Assembly (NCBI GenBank): GCA_021157665.1
Contig: JAGGWE010000138.1
Span: 1 to 14,188, forward strand
DNA from: Sulfurimonas sp.
Lineage (GTDB): Bacteria > Campylobacterota > Campylobacteria > Campylobacterales > Sulfurimonadaceae
Length of the DNA: 14,188 nt
Direction of reading: 5' to 3'
Position 1 is the stretch's first letter; every line of letters starts with the position of its first letter. Shown here in pieces: positions 1 to 7,034 of the stretch. The notes under the pieces were generated by a model that saw nothing but the letters and a program-made list of their open reading frames with translations, had not been told where the DNA came from and searched no databases. A program made the translations under genes and the position numbers.

Positions 1-820
1 GAGTGATAGAGTTGATGTTTGATGTACTTTGTGACTGAAGCTTTTTAGTCGCTTTAATAAGCTCAGTATCTGCAGCAGCCATATAACCAAATCTCCAACC
101 AGTCATAGCAACTGATTTTGAAAGACCATTAATAGTTACAGTTCTTTTAAACATATCATCACTAACAGCAGCACATGAAGTAAAAGTTCCCTCATAAGTT
201 AGTTTTTCATACATCTCATCACTTGCAACGATAATATCAGTACCCTCTAAAACTTTTCCAAGAGCAGTTAATTCTTCTTTTGTATAGATAGAACCAGTTG
301 GGTTTGATGGAGTAGTTAAGATTAACATTTTTGTTTTATCTGTAATAGCTGATTTTAGTTGCTCTGGAGTGATTTTAAATCCATCTGTATCATGTGTTTC
401 AATCTCAACAACTTTACCACCACAATACTTAACTAATTCAGGATAAGTAACCCAGTAAGGAGCAGGAATAATAACTTCAGCACCATTTTCAATAACAGCA
501 GAAAAAAGGTTAAATAGTGAATGTTTAGCACCATTATTTACCATGATTTGATTTATAGCGTAAGTTAGACCATTATCTCTTTTTAGTTTGTTAGCAATTG
601 CTTCTCTTAAAACTGGATAACCATCAACAGCAGTATATTTTGTGTAGTTATTGTTGATTGCGTCTATAGCAGCATCTTTGATAACTTGAGGTGTACTAAA
701 ATCAGGCTCACCAGCTGAAAAACTAAGAATATCTTTTCCCTCAGCTTTAAGTTCCTGAGCAAGTGTAGTGATTGCGATTGTGATTGATTCTGAAAGTGTA
801 TTAACTCTTTTTGTTAGCAT
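1..820 (-). CDS. aspC: Aspartate aminotransferase, class I/II PLP-dependent (partial, C-terminus off the left edge)
   Basis: Transfers the amino group between aspartate/glutamate and oxaloacetate/2-oxoglutarate in the cytoplasm. The first 273 residues are present of a family usually near 390. Visible fold-type I features are the N-terminal FSAGEPDF segment (residues 34-41), KYTAVDGYPVLREAI (61-75), the PSNPTG cofactor loop (171-176), SDEMYE (200-205), and the PLP lysine K235 in NGLSKSVAMTGWRFGY. This is the subgroup Ib style. ATG at 820 is preceded by GGAG about 8 bases upstream and is the natural family start. It lies 41 bp downstream of cysE in the same direction, so it is probably read with cysE and possibly also from its own promoter. 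The GGAG ribosome site is in a hairpin (see 828-846). The gene is not complete in this window, so nothing can be said about its end. Confidence 0.93.
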   Translation of the reverse strand, partial: MLTKRVNTLSESITIAITTLAQELKAEGKDILSFSAGEPDFSTPQVIKDAAIDAINNNYTKYTAVDGYPVLREAIANKLKRDNGLTYAINQIMVNNGAKHSLFNLFSAVIENGAEVIIPAPYWVTYPELVKYCGGKVVEIETHDTDGFKITPEQLKSAITDKTKMLILTTPSNPTGSIYTKEELTALGKVLEGTDIIVASDEMYEKLTYEGTFTSCAAVSDDMFKRTVTINGLSKSVAMTGWRFGYMAAADTELIKATKKLQSQSTSNINSIT

Positions 821-827
821 TATAAAT

Positions 828-846
828 CTCCAATAAAATATTGGAG
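828..846 (-). promoter_or_regulatory. Hairpin that pairs the aspC ribosome-binding site
   Basis: A perfect 7-bp inverted repeat, CTCCAAT-(5)-ATTGGAG, fills the middle of the cysE-aspC gap. In the aspC transcript the 3' arm contains the GGAG Shine-Dalgarno sequence, so the stem would cover it. No T-run follows the stem on the minus strand, which argues against a terminator. A regulatory role is inference; the pairing itself is directly visible. Confidence 0.5.
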
Positions 847-848
847 TA

Positions 849-854
849 ATTATA
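849..854 (-). promoter_or_regulatory. Candidate -10 box (TATAAT) for aspC
   Basis: A perfect TATAAT on the minus strand, preceded by TTTTAG, lies just past the cysE stop codon and about 28 bases upstream of the aspC ATG. There is no good -35 hexamer, which is normal for sigma-70 promoters of this phylum. Transcripts starting 6 to 7 bases downstream would lack part of the 5' arm of the adjacent hairpin. Confidence 0.4.
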
Positions 855-861
855 CTAAAAT

Positions 862-1563
862 TTAGTTTTTCATCGCCTTAATGAATGACTCATAAATATG
901 TTCTAGTTCTAAATCTTCATCAAGAACTGATTTGTTATTTTCAACTAAGATATGTTCTAAAACTGCAACACGCTTTAGTAGGTATTCAAACATCTCTTTA
1001 TTTATATCTGGAAGCATGTTGTGCATAAATGGATCAGTACATCTACCTTTTTCTATAACATGAGCAGGAATACCAATCGCAGTAGAAGAGTCTGGAACCT
1101 CTTTTACAACAACAGAATTTGCTCCAATTTTTGCATTTTCACCAATCACGATATTTCCAAGAATTTTTGCACCAGCACCGATAACAGCACCTTTTTTTAC
1201 AGTAGGATGTCTTTTACCATGAGTAAGAGAAACCCCACCAAGTGTTACACCCTGATAAATTATAACATCATCTTCAATAATTGCAGTTTCACCAATCACA
1301 ACACCTGTACCATGATCTATAAAAACTCTTTGACCAATTACGGCAGCAGGATGAATGTCAATATGAGTAAAAATTTGAGTAAGCCCCATAATAACTCTAG
1401 CTAATCTTTTAAAACCAGAAGTATGAAGTCTATGTCCAACTCTATGCCATGCAATCGCCCATACACCAGGATAGTTAAACAGAAAATCTAGTTTAGAGTT
1501 TAAAGCAGGGTCGTTTCTGTAAGCATTTGCAAAATCTTCTTTTATATCGCTGTAAATTCCCAA
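862..1563 (-). CDS. cysE: Serine O-acetyltransferase
   Basis: Acetylates L-serine with acetyl-CoA to give O-acetylserine, the acceptor for sulfide in cysteine synthesis. At 233 residues it is shorter than the E. coli enzyme (273) and fits the short bacterial type. An N-terminal helical part (1-65) is followed by a left-handed beta-helix of hexapeptide repeats (about 68-170). Family catalytic residues appear as D69 in DIHPAA, H84 in FIDHGTGVVIGETA and H119 in HGKRHPT. The start is TTG at 1563 with AAGG seven bases upstream. The AAGG begins in the TAA stop of speA, the TTG is nine bases after that stop and in the same frame, and no other start is available, so translation is probably coupled to speA. 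The C-terminus ends ESFIKAMKN; a CysK-docking C-terminal isoleucine is absent. Confidence 0.95.
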   Translation of the reverse strand: MGIYSDIKEDFANAYRNDPALNSKLDFLFNYPGVWAIAWHRVGHRLHTSGFKRLARVIMGLTQIFTHIDIHPAAVIGQRVFIDHGTGVVIGETAIIEDDVIIYQGVTLGGVSLTHGKRHPTVKKGAVIGAGAKILGNIVIGENAKIGANSVVVKEVPDSSTAIGIPAHVIEKGRCTDPFMHNMLPDINKEMFEYLLKRVAVLEHILVENNKSVLDEDLELEHIYESFIKAMKN

Positions 1564-1572
1564 AAGTAAGCC

Positions 1573-3402
1573 TTAATTTGTAGTTCGTAGATAACCATTT
1601 TGCTTTAAAAATAGTTTTAGTTTGAGAAGTGTATCTTTTTTTTCTTTTTTTGTGATAAATTCACTGTTTAAAAGCCCTTTTTCAAGTTTATTTAAAATTT
1701 CATTTTTATCATATCCGATTGAATTTAGGATATTTAAGATAGATTTTGATTCTATGCTATTAACTATTTCATATCCAGTTTTATTTATATTAATTGTATA
1801 TTCACTTGGTTTTGTAAAAAGATTATGTTGCATTCCAAGTGTTTCTTGGTATGCACCAATATTGAAAAAACCTAAAAAGTAATCCTCTTTATCTAAATCT
1901 ATATCGTGTAAATAAAGTGGTTTATCAGGATTAAAACCAATCTCACCATCACTATCGCAGGTTATATCCCAAATTGAAGCTGCTCTGTGAGGGGTTTTAC
2001 CTAGATGATTTAGTGGCATAATTGGAAAATCTTGATTTAATCCCCAATAATCAGGTAAACTTTGAAATATTGAAGCATTTATAAGGTATCTTTCTTGAAG
2101 TTTAACCTGAAGTTGTTCTAACTCATTTGTTGGGTTTGCTGATTTTAGATAAAGTGCTTTTTTTATGACATTGTGAGCTAAGATTTCACCATTTGAACGG
2201 TCTTGTAAATCAATGTATCCTAAATCAAAAAGAGTAAGAAGTGACTCAACATGATCAAGTGCATCGTGTAAATATTCTATAGCATTTGAGTTGTTTAAAA
2301 GTTTATTTAACTCAATTAATTCATCAATAAGGGGTGGATTTTCTTCTTTTAAACTGAGTAACTCTTCTCTATAATCTTGTGAAAAAAGTTCTAAAACAGG
2401 TGTGATTAGTACGGCATGTGAAGCTACAATAAATCTACCAGACTCTGTAAAAATATTTGGATGTTTTACATTTTTGGCATTCATAATTTCACCAAGTAAA
2501 AATACAACAGAACTTGAAAACTCTTCGATAGAGTAGTTTCTGGATTTAGAGTGTGAATGTTGGTCATATTCAACTGCTAATCCACCACCTATATTTATAT
2601 TTGATAATGAAGTTGCACCCATTTTTCTAAGTTCAGCATAGATATTTCCAGCTTCTCTAAGTGCTTTTTTTATAGGAGCAATATCTTCCATTTGAGAGCC
2701 GATATGGAAGTGAATCATAGTGAGTTTATTGATTAGTTGTGCATTTTTTAAAAGTTTTATGGCTTCAATGATTTCAGTTGCAGTTAATCCAAACTTAGCA
2801 TCCATTCCACCACTTTTTGCCCAAGTACCACTTCCTGTAGAGTGTAGTCTAACTCTTATCCCAATATTTGGAATTTTTAGGTTTGATTCATTTGCAACTT
2901 TGATGATAGTTTCAAGTTCGTTTAATCCCTCGATAGTAAGAGTGATGTTTTGTCCACTTTGAGCAGCAATAAAACCAAGAGTTATCATCTCTTTATCTTT
3001 AAAACCATTTACTGTAATATTTGCCATAGTTGGAGTTTTTGCCATAGCTAAAACAAGTTCAGCCTTGCTTCCAGCTTCTAGTCCATAGTTATACTCTTTA
3101 CCCTCTTTGGTTATAGCATTTATGGCATGTGGGAATTGGTTTACTTTTAGTGGAAAAACAGCGTTAAAAGAGCCTTTATAATTGTTTTCTTTTATCGCAT
3201 TACTAAAATTTGTGTATAGACTTTTTATCTGTTTTTTTATTAGATGTGGAAATCTAAGTAAGATAGGTCCCCTTGTTCCATCAGAGCGAATCTTTTCTGT
3301 GATTTCAAGTAAAGATGGTTTAGTTTTATAGTTTAGTTTTAGTTCATCATTTTCTATTAAAAAATTATTATTAGCCCAAATACTTAAACCGAAATCTTTC
3401 AA
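1573..3402 (-). CDS. speA: Biosynthetic arginine decarboxylase
   Basis: PLP enzyme that converts arginine to agmatine, the first step of the agmatine route to putrescine and longer polyamines. The 609 residues match the SpeA family (about 610-660). The order of motifs is: PLP lysine K86 in FPLKVNQ, HFHIGSQ (231-237), glycine loop GGG (272-274) that holds the PLP phosphate, ESGR (320-323), and CDSDGEI (482-488) with the reactive cysteine C482 of the alanine-racemase-fold decarboxylases. The helical insertion near 345-450 is typical of SpeA. The start is TTG at 3402, one base after the hisS stop, with AAAGAG about seven bases upstream inside the end of hisS. The last 25 codons contain A7-G-A8 runs (1635-1650) that could be slippage-prone. 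Confidence 0.95.
   Translation of the reverse strand: MKDFGLSIWANNNFLIENDELKLNYKTKPSLLEITEKIRSDGTRGPILLRFPHLIKKQIKSLYTNFSNAIKENNYKGSFNAVFPLKVNQFPHAINAITKEGKEYNYGLEAGSKAELVLAMAKTPTMANITVNGFKDKEMITLGFIAAQSGQNITLTIEGLNELETIIKVANESNLKIPNIGIRVRLHSTGSGTWAKSGGMDAKFGLTATEIIEAIKLLKNAQLINKLTMIHFHIGSQMEDIAPIKKALREAGNIYAELRKMGATSLSNINIGGGLAVEYDQHSHSKSRNYSIEEFSSSVVFLLGEIMNAKNVKHPNIFTESGRFIVASHAVLITPVLELFSQDYREELLSLKEENPPLIDELIELNKLLNNSNAIEYLHDALDHVESLLTLFDLGYIDLQDRSNGEILAHNVIKKALYLKSANPTNELEQLQVKLQERYLINASIFQSLPDYWGLNQDFPIMPLNHLGKTPHRAASIWDITCDSDGEIGFNPDKPLYLHDIDLDKEDYFLGFFNIGAYQETLGMQHNLFTKPSEYTININKTGYEIVNSIESKSILNILNSIGYDKNEILNKLEKGLLNSEFITKKEKKDTLLKLKLFLKQNGYLRTTN
2413..2420 (+). repeat. GGCATGTG repeat, copy 1 (octamer only)
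   Basis: Inside speA, read there as TCA CAT GCC (Ser-His-Ala). The ninth base is A instead of G. Confidence 0.7.
3124..3132 (+). repeat. GGCATGTGG repeat, copy 2
   Basis: Inside speA, where the reverse complement encodes Pro-His-Ala as CCA CAT GCC in the FPHAINA stretch. Confidence 0.8.
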
Positions 3403-3403
3403 A

Positions 3404-4615
3404 TTAGAACTCTTTTAAAGATACAGTTTGTTCTGTTTTATTTTCTAAATCTTTGATTGTAATATTTCCACTTTCAATCTCATTAGAGCCAATAATACAG
3501 AAGTATTTAGCATTAACTTTGTCAGCACCTTTTATATGATTTTTAAAGTTTTTAGCCTTGTAATCAATAGTTACTTTATCCGTTTTTCTTTTTTTATGAG
3601 CAAGTGAAACAACTAAATCAACAGCATCTTCATCCATCGCACCAATATAATAACCCTCTTTTTTTGGCTCTGGCATTTTAATGAGTTCCATAAGTCTCTC
3701 TATCCCCATAGCAAAACCAACAGCAGGAGTAGGGCGACCATCTAAAAACTCTACAAGTCTGTCATATCGTCCACCACCAGCGATAGCACTTTGACTACCT
3801 ATCTCATCACTCACAAATTCAAATGCAGTTTTAGAGTAGTAGTCTAATCCACGAACTAAGTTTGTATCTATTTCGTAGTCAATAGAGTTATCATCAAGAA
3901 TCTTTTTAAGTTTAGTAAAATCATTCTCACAACTATCGCAAAGATTATTGATTAGTTTTGGTGCAGTTGCATAAAGAGTTTGACATTTTTCATTTTTACA
4001 ATCAAGCACGCGAATAGGATTAGTATCTAATCTTCTTATACAATCTTCACAAACTTCATCTTTACACTCTGTAACAAATTTAACTAAATTATCTCTGTAT
4101 GTTGGCATACAGTTACTATCGCCAAGTGAATTGATTTGAAGTCTATAACCAATCCCACATGCCAAGAGTATATCTGCAACCATCATAATCATGTTTGCAT
4201 CTTCATAAACAGAGTCTATTCCAAAACTCTCAACACCAAACTGATGAAATTGTCTTAGACGACCTTTTTGTGGACGCTCATAACGAAACATAGAACCATG
4301 ATAGAAAAAACGATGAATTCCACCAGCCTTGTCAAGCTTTTTTTGAATAAAAGCACGAACAACCCCTGCTGTTCCTTCAGGACGAAGACAAACATCATTT
4401 TTACCCTTGTCAATAAACTGATACATCTCTTTTCCAACAATATCACTAGATTCACCAACACTTCTTTTAAATAAAGAAGTTTCTTCTAAAAGAGGAGTCT
4501 CTATAAAATGAAAACCATATTTTTGAGCAACTGCACTAGCTGTATCTATGAAGTAAGTAAATCTTTCATAATCCTCACTTAAAATATCATTCATCCCTCT
4601 TAGTGACTTAATCAT
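3404..4615 (-). CDS. hisS: Histidyl-tRNA synthetase
   Basis: Class II aminoacyl-tRNA synthetase charging tRNA-His. It has 403 residues, the normal length. Class II motif 1 is around PLLEETSLFKRSVGESSDIV (41-60). Motif 2 is MFRYERPQKGRLRQFHQFG (109-127). The histidine A signature is LVRGLDYYSKTAFEF (253-267), and motif 3 is AVGFAMGIERL (298-308). The anticodon-binding domain fills roughly 320-403. Cysteines are concentrated at C184, C189/C192 (CxxC), C206, C211 and C226/C229 (CxxC), a zinc-knuckle-like insert that I recall from relatives in this phylum. ATG at 4615 is preceded by AAGGA, which is held in a perfect 10-bp stem (4616-4648). It is the first gene of the left minus-strand run and overlaps no neighbour; speA follows after one base. 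Confidence 0.97.
   Translation of the reverse strand: MIKSLRGMNDILSEDYERFTYFIDTASAVAQKYGFHFIETPLLEETSLFKRSVGESSDIVGKEMYQFIDKGKNDVCLRPEGTAGVVRAFIQKKLDKAGGIHRFFYHGSMFRYERPQKGRLRQFHQFGVESFGIDSVYEDANMIMMVADILLACGIGYRLQINSLGDSNCMPTYRDNLVKFVTECKDEVCEDCIRRLDTNPIRVLDCKNEKCQTLYATAPKLINNLCDSCENDFTKLKKILDDNSIDYEIDTNLVRGLDYYSKTAFEFVSDEIGSQSAIAGGGRYDRLVEFLDGRPTPAVGFAMGIERLMELIKMPEPKKEGYYIGAMDEDAVDLVVSLAHKKRKTDKVTIDYKAKNFKNHIKGADKVNAKYFCIIGSNEIESGNITIKDLENKTEQTVSLKEF
4155..4163 (-). repeat. GGCATGTGG repeat, copy 3
   Basis: Inside hisS, encoding Ala-Cys-Gly (GCA TGT GGG) at residues 152-154. The next copy is 3.2 kb away, the largest gap between copies; it spans the TraT-helicase block. Confidence 0.8.
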
Positions 4616-4648
4616 TGGTATCCTTCGTTTATTTTTGAAAGGATACCA
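4616..4648 (-). promoter_or_regulatory. hisS leader hairpin covering the ribosome-binding site (terminator-like on the other strand)
   Basis: A perfect 10-bp inverted repeat, TGGTATCCTT-(13)-AAGGATACCA, ends one base short of the hisS ATG on the minus strand. Its 3' arm contains AAGGA, the hisS Shine-Dalgarno sequence, so folding would block ribosome entry. Read on the plus strand, the same stem is followed by TTTTTT, the form of an intrinsic terminator, although no plus-strand gene ends here. It could also be a protein operator. The dyad is certain; its role is inferred. Confidence 0.6.
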
Positions 4649-4709
4649 TTTTTTATCTTTTTAATAAATGATAAATTTGGATTTGATACTTAGATTGTTT
4701 AATTTTCGA

Positions 4710-4715
4710 TATAAT
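4710..4715 (+). promoter_or_regulatory. Candidate -10 box (TATAAT) for the TraT-like gene
   Basis: A perfect TATAAT sits 49 bases before the ATG at 4764, behind T-rich stretches of the sort that replace the -35 box in this phylum. The expected transcript start near 4722 leaves a leader of about 40 bases, with AGGAT as ribosome site at 4752-4756. The divergent hisS promoter must also lie in this 148-bp gap, but no single minus-strand candidate stands out. Confidence 0.5.
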
Positions 4716-4763
4716 TTTAATTAAAAATTGATTAGATTAACAAATTAAAATAGGATTTGAAAT

Positions 4764-5549
4764 ATGACTTTAAAGAGTATAGTAAAGAGAACGATAGTAC
4801 CAGTTTTATCAGTTGGTGCAGTGATGTTAATGACGGGTTGTGCTGGATCATCTTTCTCAAAAGTTGGAACAACTATTACTGGTGAGCAAGTGCTTATTAC
4901 AAAGTCTGATGTTCATGCTAAAACGAAGATGAGTGAAACAATTTTTTTAGAGCCTGTCGCTCCAGAAGAGCAGATTATTTACTTTAAATTTAGAAATACT
5001 TCTGATGAAGATTTGGATGTTATTCAAAGATTAAGATTTGAATTTGAAAAAATAGGTTTTATAGTTACAAATAATCCGAGAGAAGCTAATTTCATGGTTC
5101 AAGCTAACTTACTTAAAATTGGTGTTATGGATGAAGATGAACAAAGAAATTACTTAGGTTCAGGTTTTGGTGGTGCTGCAATAGTAGGTGGTAGTGCTTT
5201 AGTTCTTGGACATAGTGGTAGTAGTTCTGGAAAAGCAGCATTAGCTGGTGCAGCACTGGGTATGTTATATGAAGCTGCAAAAGTTAAAGATATACATTAT
5301 GCTATGGTAACAGATGTAGAGATTAGACAAAGACCACTTGATGGAGAATATGTAACTCAGTCTGATAATTTAAGAGGTAAAATGGGTGCAAGTGGAAGCA
5401 GTACTCAAACAGCTACTAACAGTAATGTTCAATGGAAAAAGTATAGAACAAGAATAGTTAGTTCAGCTTATGCTCCAGGATTAGAGTTTGAACAAGCAAG
5501 ACCTTTTTTAGAAAAAGGTTTAGTAAAAGCACTTAGTGGAACTATGTAA
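4764..5549 (+). CDS. TraT-like outer-membrane lipoprotein (TraT/complement-resistance family)
   Basis: Predicted lipoprotein of 261 residues. A basic N-terminus and hydrophobic stretch end in the lipobox MTGC with the modified cysteine at C26; alanine at +2 predicts outer-membrane sorting. The mature part follows the TraT family closely: KTKMSETIFLEP (54-65), NTSDEDL, FMVQANLLKIGVMD, a glycine/alanine-rich hydrophobic segment (about 131-170) like the membrane-associated segment of TraT, YAMVTDVEI, and the C-terminal KKYRTRIVSSA and LEFEQARPFLEKGL. Plasmid TraT blocks mating-pair formation (surface exclusion) and raises serum resistance. Chromosomal relatives are common, and their role in free-living bacteria is not settled. 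No tra genes are nearby. It has its own promoter, faces away from hisS, and is followed within a few bases by the small gene at 5557. Confidence 0.85.
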   Translation: MTLKSIVKRTIVPVLSVGAVMLMTGCAGSSFSKVGTTITGEQVLITKSDVHAKTKMSETIFLEPVAPEEQIIYFKFRNTSDEDLDVIQRLRFEFEKIGFIVTNNPREANFMVQANLLKIGVMDEDEQRNYLGSGFGGAAIVGGSALVLGHSGSSSGKAALAGAALGMLYEAAKVKDIHYAMVTDVEIRQRPLDGEYVTQSDNLRGKMGASGSSTQTATNSNVQWKKYRTRIVSSAYAPGLEFEQARPFLEKGLVKALSGTM

Positions 5550-5556
5550 TAAATTT

Positions 5557-5778
5557 ATGAAAATATGGATGAGTGATATAAATGCAGTGACACATAGGCT
5601 GATAAAATTAAATTGTATGGAACATAGTGACTATCGTTATCTTGGTGAGTTTGATGATGAGAAGTTAAAAAGCTTTTTTTTAGAGATTCAAGATGATATG
5701 GATATAGAAAAAAATATGAAACTTATAAAGTATTATGGATATTTAAATATATTTATAATTCATAAAACTAAAAAATAA
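5557..5778 (+). CDS. Small hypothetical protein (73 residues)
   Basis: Not recognised. From ATG 5557 the protein begins MKIWMSDINAVTHRLIKL. It has a charged middle containing EFDDEKLKSFF and a run of acidic residues, and ends with hydrophobic/aromatic residues and a basic HKTKK tail. There is no signal peptide or clear membrane segment; a small helical soluble protein is the best guess. An upstream GTG at 5536 would extend it by seven residues into the TraT-like gene, but ATG 5557, 7 bases after that gene's stop, is preferred; neither has a strong ribosome site. It sits 14 bp before the helicase and probably shares its transcript. Confidence 0.55.
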   Translation: MKIWMSDINAVTHRLIKLNCMEHSDYRYLGEFDDEKLKSFFLEIQDDMDIEKNMKLIKYYGYLNIFIIHKTKK

Positions 5779-5792
5779 TTAGGAAAGAATTA

Positions 5793-7034
5793 ATGCCATT
5801 TTCTAAACTTGGACTAGAAAAAAATATTGTTTCATCGCTACAAAAACAGGGCTATAAAAAACCTACCCCTATTCAAGAGAAAGTTATTCCTCTTGTATTT
5901 CAAAACAAAGATATTATGGCTATGGCTCAAACTGGTAGTGGAAAAAGTGCTAGTTTTATTTTACCTATCTTACAGCTTTGGTCTAAAAATAAAGGGCAGG
6001 GCAAGGCTAAGATAAAAGTTTTAGTTTTAACTCCTACAAGAGAACTTACTCTACAAGTTGCTGATTTTTTTACTACTTTTGGTGAAAATCTTCCTAGCAA
6101 ACCAAAGGTTGTTAGTATTATCGGTGGTGAGGGAATAGGAGATCAGCTTTATGCTATTCAGCAAGGTTGCGACATACTTGTAGCTACTTCAGGTAGATTT
6201 TTAGATGTGCTTAGTAAGAAGCAGATGAATTTGTCACATATTGAATATTTGGTGCTTGATGAGGCAGACAAGATGTTAAATCTTGGTTTTGCAGAGGAAC
6301 TTGACCTGATTTTAGAGTCAATTCCTAAAGAGAGACAAAACCTACTTTTCTCAGCAACTTATCCTCAAAAAATCTTAGATATTGCCTCAAAAATTACAAG
6401 TAATCCAATAGAAGTAAAAGTAGAAGAAGAGATAGTAGTTGAAACAATTAAGCAAAGAGTAATAGAAGTAAACCGTGAAAATCGTGGACCACTACTTAGA
6501 AAGCTTTTAGAGATTCATAAATGGGACTTAGTTTTAGTTTTCATGGCAAATAAAAGAGCGACAGACAACATCGCTGCAAAGTTTAGAAAGTACGGCATAG
6601 AGTCAGCTTCATTTAATGGTGACTTAGAACAAGAGTTACGCATAGAGACTTTAAATGCCTTTAAACAAAGAAAAATCAAGATACTTTTTGCGACAGATAT
6701 TGCTGCTCGTGGACTAGATATTAATGATATTGACTGTGTTATAAACTACGACTTACCTCGCTCACCAGCCGATTATATTCATAGAATAGGACGAACAGCA
6801 AGAGCAGGAAAATCAGGTGAGGCTATCTCATTTATATCTCACGAGGAACAAGAGCATTTTAAACTGATAGAAAAACGATCAAACATAAAACTTCAAAGAG
6901 AACAGATAGAAGGATTTGAACTAATAGGCGATGCACCTAAAAAAGTCAAAGGTTCAGCACCTGTAAAAGGTAAGGGAAAAAGTAAAAAAGATAAGCTTAG
7001 AGAGAAAAAGGCTTTAGCTGAGGCTAACTCTTAG
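5793..7034 (+). CDS. ATP-dependent DEAD-box RNA helicase, RhlE-like
   Basis: RNA-dependent ATPase that remodels RNA or ribonucleoprotein structures, typically in ribosome assembly, mRNA decay or cold adaptation. All core motifs are in order: Q motif around GYKKPTPIQ (20-28), motif I AQTGSGKS (45-52), Ia PTREL (81-85), Ib TSGR (132-135), II DEAD (156-159), III SAT (187-189), V ATDIAARGLD (300-309) and VI HRIGRTARAG (330-339). A short lysine-rich tail (about 383-406) may bind RNA. Motif I ends in serine where GKT is usual, Ib reads TSGR instead of TPGR, and the usual HG after motif IV is FNGD; all are probably tolerated variants. The start has AGGAAAG well placed upstream. Its last 11 bases overlap the end of the convergent fkbM-type gene. 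Confidence 0.94.
   Translation: MPFSKLGLEKNIVSSLQKQGYKKPTPIQEKVIPLVFQNKDIMAMAQTGSGKSASFILPILQLWSKNKGQGKAKIKVLVLTPTRELTLQVADFFTTFGENLPSKPKVVSIIGGEGIGDQLYAIQQGCDILVATSGRFLDVLSKKQMNLSHIEYLVLDEADKMLNLGFAEELDLILESIPKERQNLLFSATYPQKILDIASKITSNPIEVKVEEEIVVETIKQRVIEVNRENRGPLLRKLLEIHKWDLVLVFMANKRATDNIAAKFRKYGIESASFNGDLEQELRIETLNAFKQRKIKILFATDIAARGLDINDIDCVINYDLPRSPADYIHRIGRTARAGKSGEAISFISHEEQEHFKLIEKRSNIKLQREQIEGFELIGDAPKKVKGSAPVKGKGKSKKDKLREKKALAEANS

Noticed and set aside
1021..1404. A 127-codon plus-strand open frame opposite cysE
   Set aside because: Its Asn/Thr/Ser-rich translation is the typical antisense shadow of an AT-rich gene, and cysE on the other strand is unambiguous.
4616..4662. Intrinsic terminator of a plus-strand gene
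   Set aside because: No plus-strand gene ends before it; only hisS antisense lies upstream. Kept instead as a leader hairpin with a possible secondary terminator role.
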